Shown: positions 37,463 to 47,502 of the stretch, one piece after another
How positions within the stretch are numbered: position 1 is the stretch's first letter
Layout: every line of letters starts with the position of its first letter
DNA from: Maioricimonas rarisocia
Lineage (GTDB): Bacteria; Planctomycetota; Planctomycetia; Planctomycetales; Planctomycetaceae
NCBI RefSeq assembly: GCF_007747795.1
Contig: NZ_CP036275.1
Coordinates: forward strand, 3,650,001-3,714,000
Length of the DNA stretch: 64,000 nt
Reading direction: 5' to 3'
Position numbers and translations under genes: made by a program
Notes under the pieces: model-generated
Seen by the model: the letters and a program-made list of their open reading frames with translations, nothing else
Told to the model about the DNA's origin: nothing
The model's database searches: none

Positions 37463-37981
37463 TCACGCGGCGCGCTGCAGAGGCTCTTCCGCCGATCCCA
37501 GTCGTGGTGCTTCCTGAGTGAAGTGGTGCGAGAATGTCTTTCCGCTGGCCGTGATAAAGTCGACTTGGACGATTGGGTTCTCCGGCAGTTCGAGATCGGC
37601 CGGCACGTCGAAGAAGCAGGCCGGACTGAGTGCGATCGTCGTCTCCGGACCGATGTTCCAGGGTGGTCTGTCGTCGCCGCCGAAGCCCCAATCGCCACGA
37701 AACTCACCGGCCGGAGTCAGCAACCAGCACTCGAACAGGACGATCGAGTTCTGTCGCGTGCTGTGATTGACCGCCAGCACGCCACCTGTTTCCAGCTGCT
37801 GAAAGCAGAGCCGTCGCATGTGATCCTGCTCGGGATGACGGCGATTCGTCAGCCGGAAATGACTGAGCTGGTAGAACTCGAGCCGCGGTCGCTCCTTACG
37901 GGCCTGCACCAGCCAGAAGTAACTGGTCACCGCGAAGGAAATGCCGCTGAGGACCATCCGAACGTCGATCGTACCGTCCAT
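37463..37981 (-). CDS. unknown protein with one membrane helix
   Basis: Protein of 172 residues from ATG 37981, with GGGAG about 7 bases upstream. A short hydrophobic stretch (VLSGISFAVTSYFWLVQA, about 9-26) gives one membrane helix. The rest is beta-rich with no recognisable catalytic motif. It has no strong family match that I know. It lies upstream of the kinase gene on the same strand, 230 bases away. Confidence 0.65.
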   Translation of the reverse strand: MDGTIDVRMVLSGISFAVTSYFWLVQARKERPRLEFYQLSHFRLTNRRHPEQDHMRRLCFQQLETGGVLAVNHSTRQNSIVLFECWLLTPAGEFRGDWGFGGDDRPPWNIGPETTIALSPACFFDVPADLELPENPIVQVDFITASGKTFSHHFTQEAPRLGSAEEPLQRAA

Positions 37982-38071
37982 GGCTCGTCTCCCTGAGGGA
38001 AGCGGAGCCGCGGAATCTATCAGCAACAGGTGATCTGGCCAAGAGCCGTTCGCGACGGGACAGTCACCGCG

Positions 38072-38995
38072 CTACGCCAGGCACTCGGCGATGTTCGACT
38101 CAGCCGGATCTTCGCTGCGTCGTTTGACGAGTGTGACTTCGTTCCCTTTCTCGCCGTAGCTGACTTCAGTCATGAAGTACCGCATCATCATCACGCCGCG
38201 GCCGCTGCGTTTATCGAGGTTCGAGACGTCCCGAGGATCGGGAAGCTGAGAGACGTCGAACCCGGGGCCTTCGTCCCGGATCACGAAGCGTGCTTCTTCC
38301 CGGGTCAGGTACTCCTCGACGAAGATCCGGCGGCGGTTGTACGGAGCCATGCTGAGTCGTTCGCGGGCGGTCTGTTCGAACAGATTGTCCCCCTGCTCTT
38401 TCAGTTCCGAGCTGACCTCGAGGTTGCCGTGGTAATAGGCGTTGGCCAGGGCCTCGTCGAGTGCGATTCCGACCTGGATCTGTTCGCTCTCGTCGCAGAT
38501 CCCGAACAGAGTCATGCTCGATTGCAGTCGGTCGCGAATCGCGCCCACCATCCCCAGGTCGTTGGGAATGGTGAACTGCGTATGGCTGAAGTCCATCGTG
38601 CCCAGAAGCTTGTTGCGGCGGCGGACCAGCTGCGACGTCGCCAGCGTCGACGAAACGACCTGCACCAGTCGATCTTTGACGAAGTGTCGCGGCAGATAAT
38701 TCGCGGCCCCCGCTTCGAGCGCATCGACGACGAGGTTCTCGCATCCCGGGGCAGAAGTGACGATCAGCGGCATCGATGCGGACGCCTGACGGGCCCGCCT
38801 GACGAACTTGCCGCATTCCTCCCCGATCGTCTTCAGGTCGGCGACGACGATGTCGATCGGCCCCTGGCGGACGAGCTCCAGAGCCTCATCCGCGACGGCC
38901 GAGACCGAAGCGCACCAGCCGTGCTCGTCGGCCAGCAGCTGTTGGATCGCGTGGCGGCTCTCGGGACAGGCGTCGAGGATGAGCAGATTGGTCAT
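38072..38995 (-). CDS. receiver domain fused to an RsbW-like HATPase
   Basis: Protein of 307 residues. The N-terminal receiver (about 1-125) has the phosphoacceptor Asp53 in VVADLKT, preceded by LLILDAC. The C-terminal half is an HATPase_c_2 domain: the N-box is IALDEALANAYYHGN (about 180-194) and the G1 box FVIRDEGPGFDV (about 245-256), with a G2 box SGRGVMMMR. This resembles anti-sigma factor kinases of the RsbW/SpoIIAB family, here placed under a receiver. Partners (anti-anti-sigma factor, sensor kinase) are not in the window. It starts at ATG 38995. Confidence 0.9.
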   Translation of the reverse strand: MTNLLILDACPESRHAIQQLLADEHGWCASVSAVADEALELVRQGPIDIVVADLKTIGEECGKFVRRARQASASMPLIVTSAPGCENLVVDALEAGAANYLPRHFVKDRLVQVVSSTLATSQLVRRRNKLLGTMDFSHTQFTIPNDLGMVGAIRDRLQSSMTLFGICDESEQIQVGIALDEALANAYYHGNLEVSSELKEQGDNLFEQTARERLSMAPYNRRRIFVEEYLTREEARFVIRDEGPGFDVSQLPDPRDVSNLDKRSGRGVMMMRYFMTEVSYGEKGNEVTLVKRRSEDPAESNIAECLA

Positions 38996-39509
38996 GCTGC
39001 AGGTCCGGCGTCAGATGATCGGTACGTGTTCTGGCACTCTAGGTTCCCACCGTCGGCCTGTTTCGATTCTCTCGCAACTCGGCTGTTGGTCAGGGCATTT
39101 TGACCTGCCGCAGGGACTGTTCCGGCCGGTCATGACGGCTTGCCGGTCGAGAACGGATCAGGCAGGTTGCGCCGGTCGTGAGGTCTTGTACGTCCCGTTG
39201 GTGCAGGCTTTCCCGCGCGCCCGTGCCGGATGTATCAGTCGTGCCGAAATCGCGCATTGCCGCCCCCCTAACCTTTGCCTCAGCGGAACAACCAGCGGCG
39301 AAGCAGCTCGTTTCACCCCCTCCCGGGCAATCGCGCCGAGTGCGGGTCCGATGTGTGACGATTCGAGCAGGGGCAACGTTTTGTCGGTGGGCATCGGTTG
39401 GGGCCGTAGAACCGACTGAACGGGCCAATGCTGCTTCGCCCCGACGCAGTCGTGGCAGCAGACTTCAAGTCGGCACCGATTCCTCACCAACCTGCGACGG
39501 GCGATTGCG
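38996..39509. other. divergent intergenic region
   Basis: About 510 bases between the receiver-HATPase gene and the porin gene. It must hold promoters for both. I see no clear -35/-10 pair and no supportable gene. Confidence 0.4.
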
Positions 39510-40934
39510 ATGAAACCCTCACTGATCGTGACGAGTCTGTGTGTTGCTGCTTCGCTGGGTGGAGCATCTTCACAGAAGACGTTCGCTCAGGCGGACGCGA
39601 CCGCTGCGCCGAATGCCGTCTGGTCTCAGCCGGTCGAATCCTGCGTCGACGAAAGTGATCTGATCTCCGTCGGTCACTGGACATCGCGCCAGGATGCAGC
39701 CTGCGATGCCTCCGACGCCGGATGTGACGGGAGCCTTCCGGGGCACGCCACCTCCGACGATCTCTGGACACGCTCTCACCTCGGCGGAGACTGGGGGGGC
39801 CTGCGTTCCGCGATGGCCGGTCACGGCATCATCGCTGATATCTCGCTCACGCAGTTCTATCAGGGAGTGGTCAACGGCGGCGGCGAACGGGACTTTGAGT
39901 ACGGAGGAAAACTCGACTACATCTTCATGCTGCAGGGGAAGCAGCTCGGCCTGAACGAAGGCTTCATGGCGACGATTCATGCCGAGACCCGGTACGGGAA
40001 CGACGTCATCCTCGATGCCGCCGGATTGGCACCGGTCAATGCCGCCATGCTGTATCCCGAGTTCGACGACACCACGGCCATTACCGGCCTGCAGATCATG
40101 CAGGCGTTCAGTGAAGAGTGGGCTGTCACGTTCGGCAAGTTCAATGCCTTCGACTTCATCAACATGGTCTACCCGCAGACGGGGCGGGGCGTCGACGGCT
40201 TCATGAATGTCTCCACATTCCTGCCGATGACGGTCATCCGGACGGTTCCGCTTTCATTCCTGGGGGCCGGAGTCGTGAAACTCAACGACAAACGGATTCA
40301 GGGCTCGCTGTTGGTCTACGACAACAACAACATCCCCACGACCAGCGGCTTCGACGACCTGTTCGACAACGGTGCCAGCCTCCTCGGAATGTACCGCGTC
40401 TTTACGGATATCGGCGGCCGGCCGGGATCGCACGGAGTGCTGGCGACCTGGTCCAGCGGAACGTACACGTCGCTGGACCGGACCGGATGGACATTCGTCC
40501 CGACCGTCGGCGTCGTGCCCGATCAGGACACAGGGACGTGGTCGGTCGCCTACATCATGGAACAGCAGTTGTGGGCCGACCCGGGCAATGCGGAGCGGAA
40601 CATCGGACTCATCAGTCAGTGGGGACTGGCCGACCCGCGGACCACGCCCTTCGACTGGAGTGCCAACATCGGGCTGCAGGGACAGGGCCTGATCGAACAT
40701 CGTCCGAACGATACCGCCGGGCTGGCATGGTTCTACAGCGGCGTCAGCGACGATCTGAAGGACCTGACTTCGCCGTTGCTTCCGCTGCAGGATGTCCACG
40801 GGCTGGAGGTCTACTACAACGCCGCTATCACGCCCTGGTTCCACCTGACCGCTGACCTGCAGTACGTCGAGCCGGGACTCACACGGCGCAATGAGGCCGT
40901 CATCTTCGGCCTTCGCGGCAAACTGGATCTCTGA
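39510..40934 (+). CDS. OprB-family carbohydrate porin
   Basis: Protein of 474 residues with a signal peptide (MKPSLIVTSLCVAASLGGA). The hallmark segment LGGDWGGLRSAMAGHGI (about 91-107) opens the outer-membrane barrel domain, followed by alternating beta strands. Blocks such as GKFNAFDFIN and LVYDNNN are typical of carbohydrate-selective porins. The final residue region is FGLRGKLDL, lacking the usual terminal Phe. It probably lets sugars cross the outer membrane. No sugar operon surrounds it. Confidence 0.85.
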   Translation: MKPSLIVTSLCVAASLGGASSQKTFAQADATAAPNAVWSQPVESCVDESDLISVGHWTSRQDAACDASDAGCDGSLPGHATSDDLWTRSHLGGDWGGLRSAMAGHGIIADISLTQFYQGVVNGGGERDFEYGGKLDYIFMLQGKQLGLNEGFMATIHAETRYGNDVILDAAGLAPVNAAMLYPEFDDTTAITGLQIMQAFSEEWAVTFGKFNAFDFINMVYPQTGRGVDGFMNVSTFLPMTVIRTVPLSFLGAGVVKLNDKRIQGSLLVYDNNNIPTTSGFDDLFDNGASLLGMYRVFTDIGGRPGSHGVLATWSSGTYTSLDRTGWTFVPTVGVVPDQDTGTWSVAYIMEQQLWADPGNAERNIGLISQWGLADPRTTPFDWSANIGLQGQGLIEHRPNDTAGLAWFYSGVSDDLKDLTSPLLPLQDVHGLEVYYNAAITPWFHLTADLQYVEPGLTRRNEAVIFGLRGKLDL

Positions 40935-41180
40935 GCCACTGCATTCGCTCCGGGGGAGGCAGGCCGTCCGGTTGTGCTCCATCAGCTCTTCAGCCGGTCC
41001 CGCAAGAGCACGGGCGCGCAAAGTCGCCCCGGCGTTTCACCGCTGCACGGTCGGGGTTCTCCCGTTGACCGACCGCTCTCGGGCGGCACGATGATGTGCA
41101 GAGCGGCGTGCCTGTGGACGCTCGCGAACGCGTCGTATCGATGTTTTTCACGAGCGGGCGGTATCGGAAGGACGGTCACC

Positions 41181-41717
41181 ATGGCGGCCAGCGAACCGAA
41201 GGTCGAAGCGCAGGTTCTGCAGGGGGATGGAGCGTTCCCCAACAATCCGCATCTTCCGCTGCTGGTCTACCGGCGAGCGATCGACCCGGGCGGTCCTTCC
41301 GCGGCCGGCGAATTCGAGGAGGCGTACGAGCGCAACGGGTGGACCGGCAGCTGGCGGAACGGCGTGTTCGCGTTTCACCACTTTCACAGCACGGCGCACG
41401 AGGTGCTCGGCATCGCCGCAGGCTCCGCAAAAATCCAGTTCGGCGGTCCGGAAGGCCCGATTATCGAGGTGAACGCGGGCGATATGGCCATCCTGCCGGC
41501 GGGCACCTCCCACAAACGGGTCGACGCGTCGGACGATCTGCTCGTCGTCGGTGCCTATCCCCAGGGGCAGTCGGACTACGACATGCTTCGGGGCAACCCC
41601 GACGAAACTCCCGAAGCCCGCGAGCGGATTGCAGCCGTTTCTCTGCCTGAGGCCGATCCCCTCTTTGGACCAGACGGCCCGCTGCTGGAGCACTGGCAGA
41701 AGTCGGCCAATGCGTGA
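41181..41717 (+). CDS. cupin-domain protein (YjlB-like)
   Basis: Protein of 178 residues from ATG 41181, with GGAAGGA about 8-14 bases upstream. It is a one-cupin protein: FAFHHFHSTAHEVLGIAAGS (about 55-74) holds the metal-binding HxH...E of motif 1, and AGDMAILPAGTSHKRV (about 98-113) is motif 2. YjlB-like cupins of unknown substrate are the nearest match. The earlier open frame from 40974 lacks a signal or homology and is not used. Confidence 0.85.
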   Translation: MAASEPKVEAQVLQGDGAFPNNPHLPLLVYRRAIDPGGPSAAGEFEEAYERNGWTGSWRNGVFAFHHFHSTAHEVLGIAAGSAKIQFGGPEGPIIEVNAGDMAILPAGTSHKRVDASDDLLVVGAYPQGQSDYDMLRGNPDETPEARERIAAVSLPEADPLFGPDGPLLEHWQKSANA

Positions 41718-41764
41718 GCCGCGCAGATGCGGGTGTCGCTGCACCCGGCCCCGGGGCGGGTTTG

Positions 41765-41777
41765 GGCCTCCGGCCCA
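41765..41777. terminator. short hairpin after the cupin gene
   Basis: GGGCC-TCC-GGCCC lies between the cupin stop and the convergent tRNA-His. It may act as a two-way terminator; no U-tract is present. Confidence 0.3.
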
Positions 41778-41850
41778 CCATGGGGGCCCGCAGGACGCCA
41801 CCGCGCAAAGCAAAAGCCGCCATCCGGTTGGGACGACGGCTTGCCGAAGG

Positions 41851-41925
41851 GGTGGGCAACCGGATTTGAACCGGCGACCCCCAGAACCACAATCTGGTGC
41901 TCTAACCAACTGAGCTATGCCCACC
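41851..41925 (-). tRNA. tRNA-His (anticodon GTG)
   Basis: It folds as a complete cloverleaf: acceptor stem GTGGGCA/TGCCCAC, D arm GCTC...GAGC, anticodon stem CCAGA/TCTGG with loop TTGTGGT (anticodon GTG), and T arm GCCGG-TTCAAAT-CCGGT. The discriminator base is C73, and an extra G at position -1 (41925) pairs with it, the identity feature of tRNA-His. CCA is not encoded. Confidence 0.95.
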
Positions 41926-41957
41926 ATGGTTGCCACGTTTTTCCGCGGCAAGCGGGG

Positions 41958-41986
41958 AGTTTAGCGACCAGTTTCGAGGCTGGCAA
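41958..41986 (-). promoter_or_regulatory. promoter of tRNA-His
   Basis: On the minus strand TTGCCA, a 17-base spacer and TAAACT; the tRNA begins about 33 bases after the -10 box. Confidence 0.55.
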
Positions 41987-42040
41987 GCAAATTGGACCGG
42001 CAATCCGGTCCTGGACAGAACGTCCATTGGCACAACGACT

Positions 42041-42069
42041 TTGCTCCCTGCCACACCCGCTGATATACT
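42041..42069 (+). promoter_or_regulatory. promoter of pilT
   Basis: TTGCTC, a 17-base spacer and an extended -10 (TG-A-TATACT). Transcription would start near 42076, about 40 bases before the ATG. Confidence 0.5.
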
Positions 42070-42115
42070 TGCAACGTCAAGTCGATTCGATCTTCACGAT
42101 CCACGGGAGATGGCG

Positions 42116-43261
<1,146 letters not shown>

Positions 43262-43412
43262 TTGCAGGTCCCGGTGTGCTGGCGGGGCTGTACCGGCGGT
43301 CATGTTCGATTCGCTGTCCGAATCGGACTCTGTTACGTCGAATGCGAACCTGCCAGGACGATCGCCCGTTCCGTTGCGAGATTTCGCTCTGCCGTACGAG
43401 GGCAACCCGCTG

Positions 43413-45260
43413 ATGTGCTCCAGGGTGTCAACGCTGATCATTCCGCCGCTGGCGGTTCTGCTGATGTCGGGCGTGCTGCTGGCCCAACCGGGCGGCGGCA
43501 TTCCACAGCCACCGCCTCCGGCTGATCCGCAGGCGGCCGCACCCGCCGCGGCTCCGGCTTCTCCCGGCGCAGCGGCACCGGCGTCGTCGGCCGGCAAGTG
43601 GGCCCCGGATCCGATGGGGTTTGTCCGCGGGAACCGTGTCCCGCCGCAGATGGGCTACTACATCAGCTTGGTGAAGCTGATCCCCATTATCGCGCTGTTT
43701 CTGCTGTGGGTGCAGACGTCGAAGTGGATGGACGAAGACAGCCGGGGTCTGAAGGTCCGGCCATCCTTCTGGTCGACACTGATGCTCGTCTGCGGCGTCG
43801 CCGGTTTTTTGCTGGCGCTGATCTCGCCCGTTTACATCGTCGGGTTCCTCGCCGTGCTCGGTTTCTGCGGAACGCCGTTCGGCCTGTACGTCAGCGAACG
43901 GAACCAGCGGGTTCCCGAGTCTTCCAAGGTGATGACGCCCAAGCACATCAAGAGCGTCATCACGCGGCAGCTCTCGCGTCTGGGGATCAACCTCGGCGGG
44001 GCCGAAACGGTCGATTCTGTCGCCGGTCCCAACATCCAGTTCATCGGCAAGACCCGGACCGGTGGCAAGGATGATCGCTCGTCACGCCAGGTCGAGCGGT
44101 CTCGGGGCTATCTGGCCGCCCGCGAGCTGGTCTACGACAGCATCCTCCGCCGCGCGACCGACATCCATCTTGAACCGAAGGACGAGGAGCTGGCTGCCCG
44201 GCTTCGTATCGACGGCGTGATGTATCCGACCGAGCCATTCGACAAGGTGGTCGGAGATGCGGTGGTCAACATCTTCAAAGTGCTCAGTGCGATGGACATC
44301 ACCGAGCGCCGCCGGTCACAGGACGGTGGCTTCGGGGCCATTGTCGAAGGCCGCGAGGTCGACTTTCGTGTCGCCTCTCAGGGGACCCGGCACGGCGAGA
44401 AGATGGTCATCCGTATTCTCGACCAGGCGAACTCGGTCAGCACGCTCACCCAGCTGGGGATGCGGAAGCAGCTGCAGGAGAAGATCGAGGGCGTCATCCA
44501 CGAGCCGCACGGTCTGTTCCTCTGCTGTGGTCCGACCGGTGCCGGCAAGTCGACCACGCTCTATGCGTGTCTCAACGACATCGACTCGATGCAGAACAAC
44601 ATCATCACGATCGAAGATCCGGTCGAGTACAAGATGTCGAACGTCACGCAGATCGAGATCAACACGAAGGCCGACCAGACCTTCGCCGGCTCGCTGCGCA
44701 GCGTTCTGCGACAGGACCCGGACGTCGTGATGGTCGGCGAAATTCGAGACGGCGAGACGGCCCGTATCGCGTGCCAGGCCGCCAATACCGGCCACATGGT
44801 GTTCTCGACCGTGCACGCCAACGATACCGTCACCGCGCTCTACCGGCTGATCGACCTCGAAGTCGACCCTTCGATGCTGGCCAGCTCGCTGACGGCCATC
44901 CTCGGCCAGCGGCTCGCAAGAAGGCTCTGTCCACAGTGCCGCGAAGCCTACAAACCCAATCCCGACTTCCTCAAGAAGGCGGGCCTTCCTCCCGATCGTG
45001 TCGAGAAGCTGTTTCGGGCTCCGAAGCAGAAGACCGGTTGCACGAACTGCGGCGGACTCGGCTACAAGGGGCGGATCGGCGTTTACGAACTGCTCGTGAT
45101 CTCCGAACGGATGCGGGACATGGTTCGCGACAAGGCGGCCATGTCGGTCATCCGCTCCGAAGCCCGCAAGGAAGGCATGCTCTACATGAAGGAAGAAGGA
45201 CTGCGGCTGGTTGCCCGCGGCGTGACTTCGGTCGACGAACTGCTTCGCGTCGTCAAGTAG
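43413..45260 (+). CDS. GspE/PilB-family secretion ATPase with membrane N-terminus
   Basis: Protein of 615 residues. The start at ATG 43413 gives a signal-peptide-like N-terminus (IIPPLAVLLMSGVLLAQ) and a Pro/Ala linker. Two to three hydrophobic helices follow (about 78-100 and 120-160). The ATPase core has the Asp/Walker boxes: LEPKDEELAARLRIDG, Walker A GPTGAGKSTTLYACL (about 376-390), IEDPVEY, Walker B VVMVGEIRD and GHMVFSTVHAND. The tetracysteine motif (CPQC ... CTNCGGLGYKGR) near 510-560 is typical of GspE/PilB. An N-terminal membrane region in place of the usual MshEN domain is unusual. It probably drives type II secretion or pilus assembly. Confidence 0.9.
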   Translation: MCSRVSTLIIPPLAVLLMSGVLLAQPGGGIPQPPPPADPQAAAPAAAPASPGAAAPASSAGKWAPDPMGFVRGNRVPPQMGYYISLVKLIPIIALFLLWVQTSKWMDEDSRGLKVRPSFWSTLMLVCGVAGFLLALISPVYIVGFLAVLGFCGTPFGLYVSERNQRVPESSKVMTPKHIKSVITRQLSRLGINLGGAETVDSVAGPNIQFIGKTRTGGKDDRSSRQVERSRGYLAARELVYDSILRRATDIHLEPKDEELAARLRIDGVMYPTEPFDKVVGDAVVNIFKVLSAMDITERRRSQDGGFGAIVEGREVDFRVASQGTRHGEKMVIRILDQANSVSTLTQLGMRKQLQEKIEGVIHEPHGLFLCCGPTGAGKSTTLYACLNDIDSMQNNIITIEDPVEYKMSNVTQIEINTKADQTFAGSLRSVLRQDPDVVMVGEIRDGETARIACQAANTGHMVFSTVHANDTVTALYRLIDLEVDPSMLASSLTAILGQRLARRLCPQCREAYKPNPDFLKKAGLPPDRVEKLFRAPKQKTGCTNCGGLGYKGRIGVYELLVISERMRDMVRDKAAMSVIRSEARKEGMLYMKEEGLRLVARGVTSVDELLRVVK

Positions 45261-45370
45261 CGGCCGGCAACGACTCAATCTTTTCTCATTCGTGACAGAC
45301 AACTCAGATCCTGACGTTCCGGCTGGCGATGGTCCGCCGGCATGTCTTCGGCCTTCAGGCAAACTGTTCG

Positions 45371-46096
45371 ATGATCGATATCATTCTGCTGCTCGTCATT
45401 GCACTGGTGACGTGGTGCGTTGCCGGTGAAGGGCCATGGGGGGCCGCGTTTTCCTTCATCATCGTGGTCTTCAGCGGCCTGCTGGCGATGAACTTCTTCG
45501 AGCCCCTCGCCTCGTTCCTGCAGGCCAACGTTGCCGGCAGTTACGAGTGGCAGAACCGCTGGGACATCATTGCTCTGCTCGGTCTGTTCGCCGGAGCGGT
45601 CTTTCTGCTGAAGGAAGCGACCGTTCGGATCCTTCCGGTCGACATTCCGGTGCACCCGCTCGCGTTTGACGTCGGACGCTGGGGACTGGGCGTGGCGACG
45701 GGCTACGTCACGATGGCATTCCTGCTCGCTGCCCTGCACACCGCCCCCCTGCCCCGCGAGTTTGCCGGCTTCGCGCCGGAACGGGCCAATCTGCTCAATG
45801 TGGCCGCTCCGGACCGGCAGTGGCTCGGCTTCACGCAGTACGTCTCGGAGCGAGGCTTCGACGGTGGGATCGCCTCCCCGACATTCGATGGAGCGGTCTT
45901 TCCGCGGATTCCCGAAAAGCCGGAATCACTGCAGGTCTGGTCATCGTTCCCGATCCGTTACGCCATGCGACGCGAACAGTACGCCATGGCGGGAGCGGCC
46001 GCAGCCAGTCCTGCCGGCAGCCCCGGCGGTGGTGGCGGTTCGGCACCCCCTCCCACGCAGCCTCGCCCCGGTGCAGGCCCGTCCAGCGCATTCTGA
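45371..46096 (+). CDS. CvpA-like membrane protein
   Basis: Protein of 241 residues from ATG 45371. It has about four hydrophobic helices: IILLLVIALVTWCVAGEGPW, WGAAFSFIIVVFSGLLAMNF, IIALLGLFAGAVFLL and a later one near 111-128. This is the arrangement of CvpA-family proteins, although sequence identity to them is only suggested. The C-terminus is Pro/Ala/Gly-rich. It follows the secretion ATPase on the same strand with about 110 bases between. Its cellular job is unknown. Confidence 0.65.
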   Translation: MIDIILLLVIALVTWCVAGEGPWGAAFSFIIVVFSGLLAMNFFEPLASFLQANVAGSYEWQNRWDIIALLGLFAGAVFLLKEATVRILPVDIPVHPLAFDVGRWGLGVATGYVTMAFLLAALHTAPLPREFAGFAPERANLLNVAAPDRQWLGFTQYVSERGFDGGIASPTFDGAVFPRIPEKPESLQVWSSFPIRYAMRREQYAMAGAAAASPAGSPGGGGGSAPPPTQPRPGAGPSSAF

Positions 46097-46196
46097 ACGG
46101 TGTGGGCGTCCGGGCCGACATTCGCTCGCCGCGAACGCTGGAAAGCGCGACCGGCGATCGGTACTGTGTCGGCTTTCCCTGTAGAGGACACTCCCC

Positions 46197-46499
46197 ATGC
46201 TCGTGCACAACGTCTACTTCACGCTCAAGGATGACTCTCCCGAGGCCGTCGATCGCCTTGTGGCTGCCTGCCACAAGTACCTGAAGGATCATCCCGGAGT
46301 CGTGTTCTTCGCCGCCGGCACCATCGCCGAAGACCTGGAGCGGCCGGTCAACGATCGCATGGCCGATGTCGGTCTGCACGTGATTTTCGAGGATCGGGCC
46401 TCGCACGACACCTATCAGACCGCCGAAGATCACCTGACGTTCATCGAAGAGCAGAAGGGGAACTGGAAGCAGGTTCGCGTCTTCGATTCGAACTGCTGA
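46197..46499 (+). CDS. Dabb-family stress-response barrel protein
   Basis: Protein of 100 residues that matches the Dabb (dimeric alpha/beta barrel) domain across its whole length: LVHNVYFTLKDDSPEAVDRL at the N-terminus, a central PGVVFFAAGT strand and the GLHVIFEDRASHDTYQTAEDH segment containing the conserved His. Such proteins form dimers; the function is poorly known. It is a stand-alone gene between CvpA-like and the small membrane peptide. Confidence 0.9.
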   Translation: MLVHNVYFTLKDDSPEAVDRLVAACHKYLKDHPGVVFFAAGTIAEDLERPVNDRMADVGLHVIFEDRASHDTYQTAEDHLTFIEEQKGNWKQVRVFDSNC

Positions 46500-46560
46500 T
46501 TCCCCTCCCGGCGGTGACGTCACACCGGTGCCGCTGCTCCCGTCGACAGGTCCACCTGCC

Positions 46561-46671
46561 ATGGCTCGCTGGCCGGACAATCCACGCGCGAACATCATCG
46601 CCGTCGGGCTGATGTTCGTCCTGCTGCCACTGCTGTTCTGGCTGACGTGGTGGTTCGTACGCGGCGGATGA
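46561..46671 (+). CDS. 36-residue membrane peptide
   Basis: A short frame encodes a single membrane helix (IIAVGLMFVLLPLLFWLTWW) with a basic N-terminus and a C-terminal RGG. Its stop is only 4 bases from the convergent DUF1080 gene. The start is ATG 46561, and an AGG lies about 12 bases upstream, so translation is uncertain. Confidence 0.55.
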   Translation: MARWPDNPRANIIAVGLMFVLLPLLFWLTWWFVRGG

Positions 46672-46675
46672 CCGG

Positions 46676-47467
46676 TCAGTTGGCCTGACGCCGCTGAGCG
46701 GCACGGCGGCGATTCTCGAGGATCCGCTCCAGCTTCTGGCGTTCCGCTTCGAGTACGTCCGCGGGGATTTTGGCCGGTCCGACCGGCGAGCGGTCCAGTT
46801 CGAAGTCGTCCGGCAGTTCCCGCCAGCGGATCGAGCGGTACCAGACCGGATCGCCATGATCCTGCAGACTCAGGTTGGCACCCCGGGCCGTGAGGTCCGC
46901 CCCCCGCTTGTTCAGCAGGTCGACGTTGAATTCCCACTTCGGATCGGTGTAGTCGAAGTCGATGACCTTCTCGCCGTTGAGCCAGTGCTGGATCACAGTC
47001 CCTTTGCAGACGATCCGACCGGTATTCCATTCGCCGGCGGGCCGGGTGGCATCGTGCGACGGCGCCATGCAGAAGTAGAGGGAGGCGGCACTGGTCCGAG
47101 GGTTCTTCCCGTCCGCGTGCCGCTTGTTGTCCAGAATCTGGTATTCGTACTGCCCCGGGCGGTAGTAAACGCCGCTGTTGCTCCCTTCGCCGACCTTCCA
47201 TTCGAACCGCAGTTCGAAATCGTCGGGCACTTTCGCTTCGGTGAAGACCAGTGATCCGCCCCGATCCCGCCGGGTGATCACGCCGTCTTCGACCGACCAG
47301 TTGCTGCTCTGCTTCCAGCCGTCGAGGTTCGTGCCGTCAAACAGCAGCGTGAAGCCCTGCTGCTTTTCTTCAGCGGAGAGCCGGTTCGGCTCGCCGGCCT
47401 GCAGTGACGGCAGAGACAGGACAAACGAGAGCACCAGCAGCGGCAGCGCATGACGGAGCACGGTCAT
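46676..47467 (-). CDS. secreted DUF1080 (3-keto-disaccharide hydrolase type) protein
   Basis: Protein of 263 residues from ATG 47467 (GGGAGAA 7 bases upstream) with a signal peptide (LPLLVLSFVLSLPSLQA). The DUF1080 domain is recognised by FTLLFDGTNLDGWK, NSGVYYRP and GEWNTGRIVCKG and has a concanavalin-like beta fold. Some family members hydrolyse 3-keto-disaccharides, which makes polysaccharide processing likely here. The last 30 residues are a charged helix. Such genes are abundant in planctomycetes. Confidence 0.9.
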   Translation of the reverse strand: MTVLRHALPLLVLSFVLSLPSLQAGEPNRLSAEEKQQGFTLLFDGTNLDGWKQSSNWSVEDGVITRRDRGGSLVFTEAKVPDDFELRFEWKVGEGSNSGVYYRPGQYEYQILDNKRHADGKNPRTSAASLYFCMAPSHDATRPAGEWNTGRIVCKGTVIQHWLNGEKVIDFDYTDPKWEFNVDLLNKRGADLTARGANLSLQDHGDPVWYRSIRWRELPDDFELDRSPVGPAKIPADVLEAERQKLERILENRRRAAQRRQAN

Positions 47468-47502
47468 GGTCTTCTCCCGGTCAGTGACGGTGGAAATGGG
47501 GC

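Noticed and set aside
39001-39070. TGGCAC near 39030 as a sigma-54 promoter
   Set aside because: The -12 element (TTGC at the right spacing) is absent.
40974-41180. N-terminal extension of the cupin gene
   Set aside because: It has no conserved sequence, and a ribosome site precedes ATG 41181.
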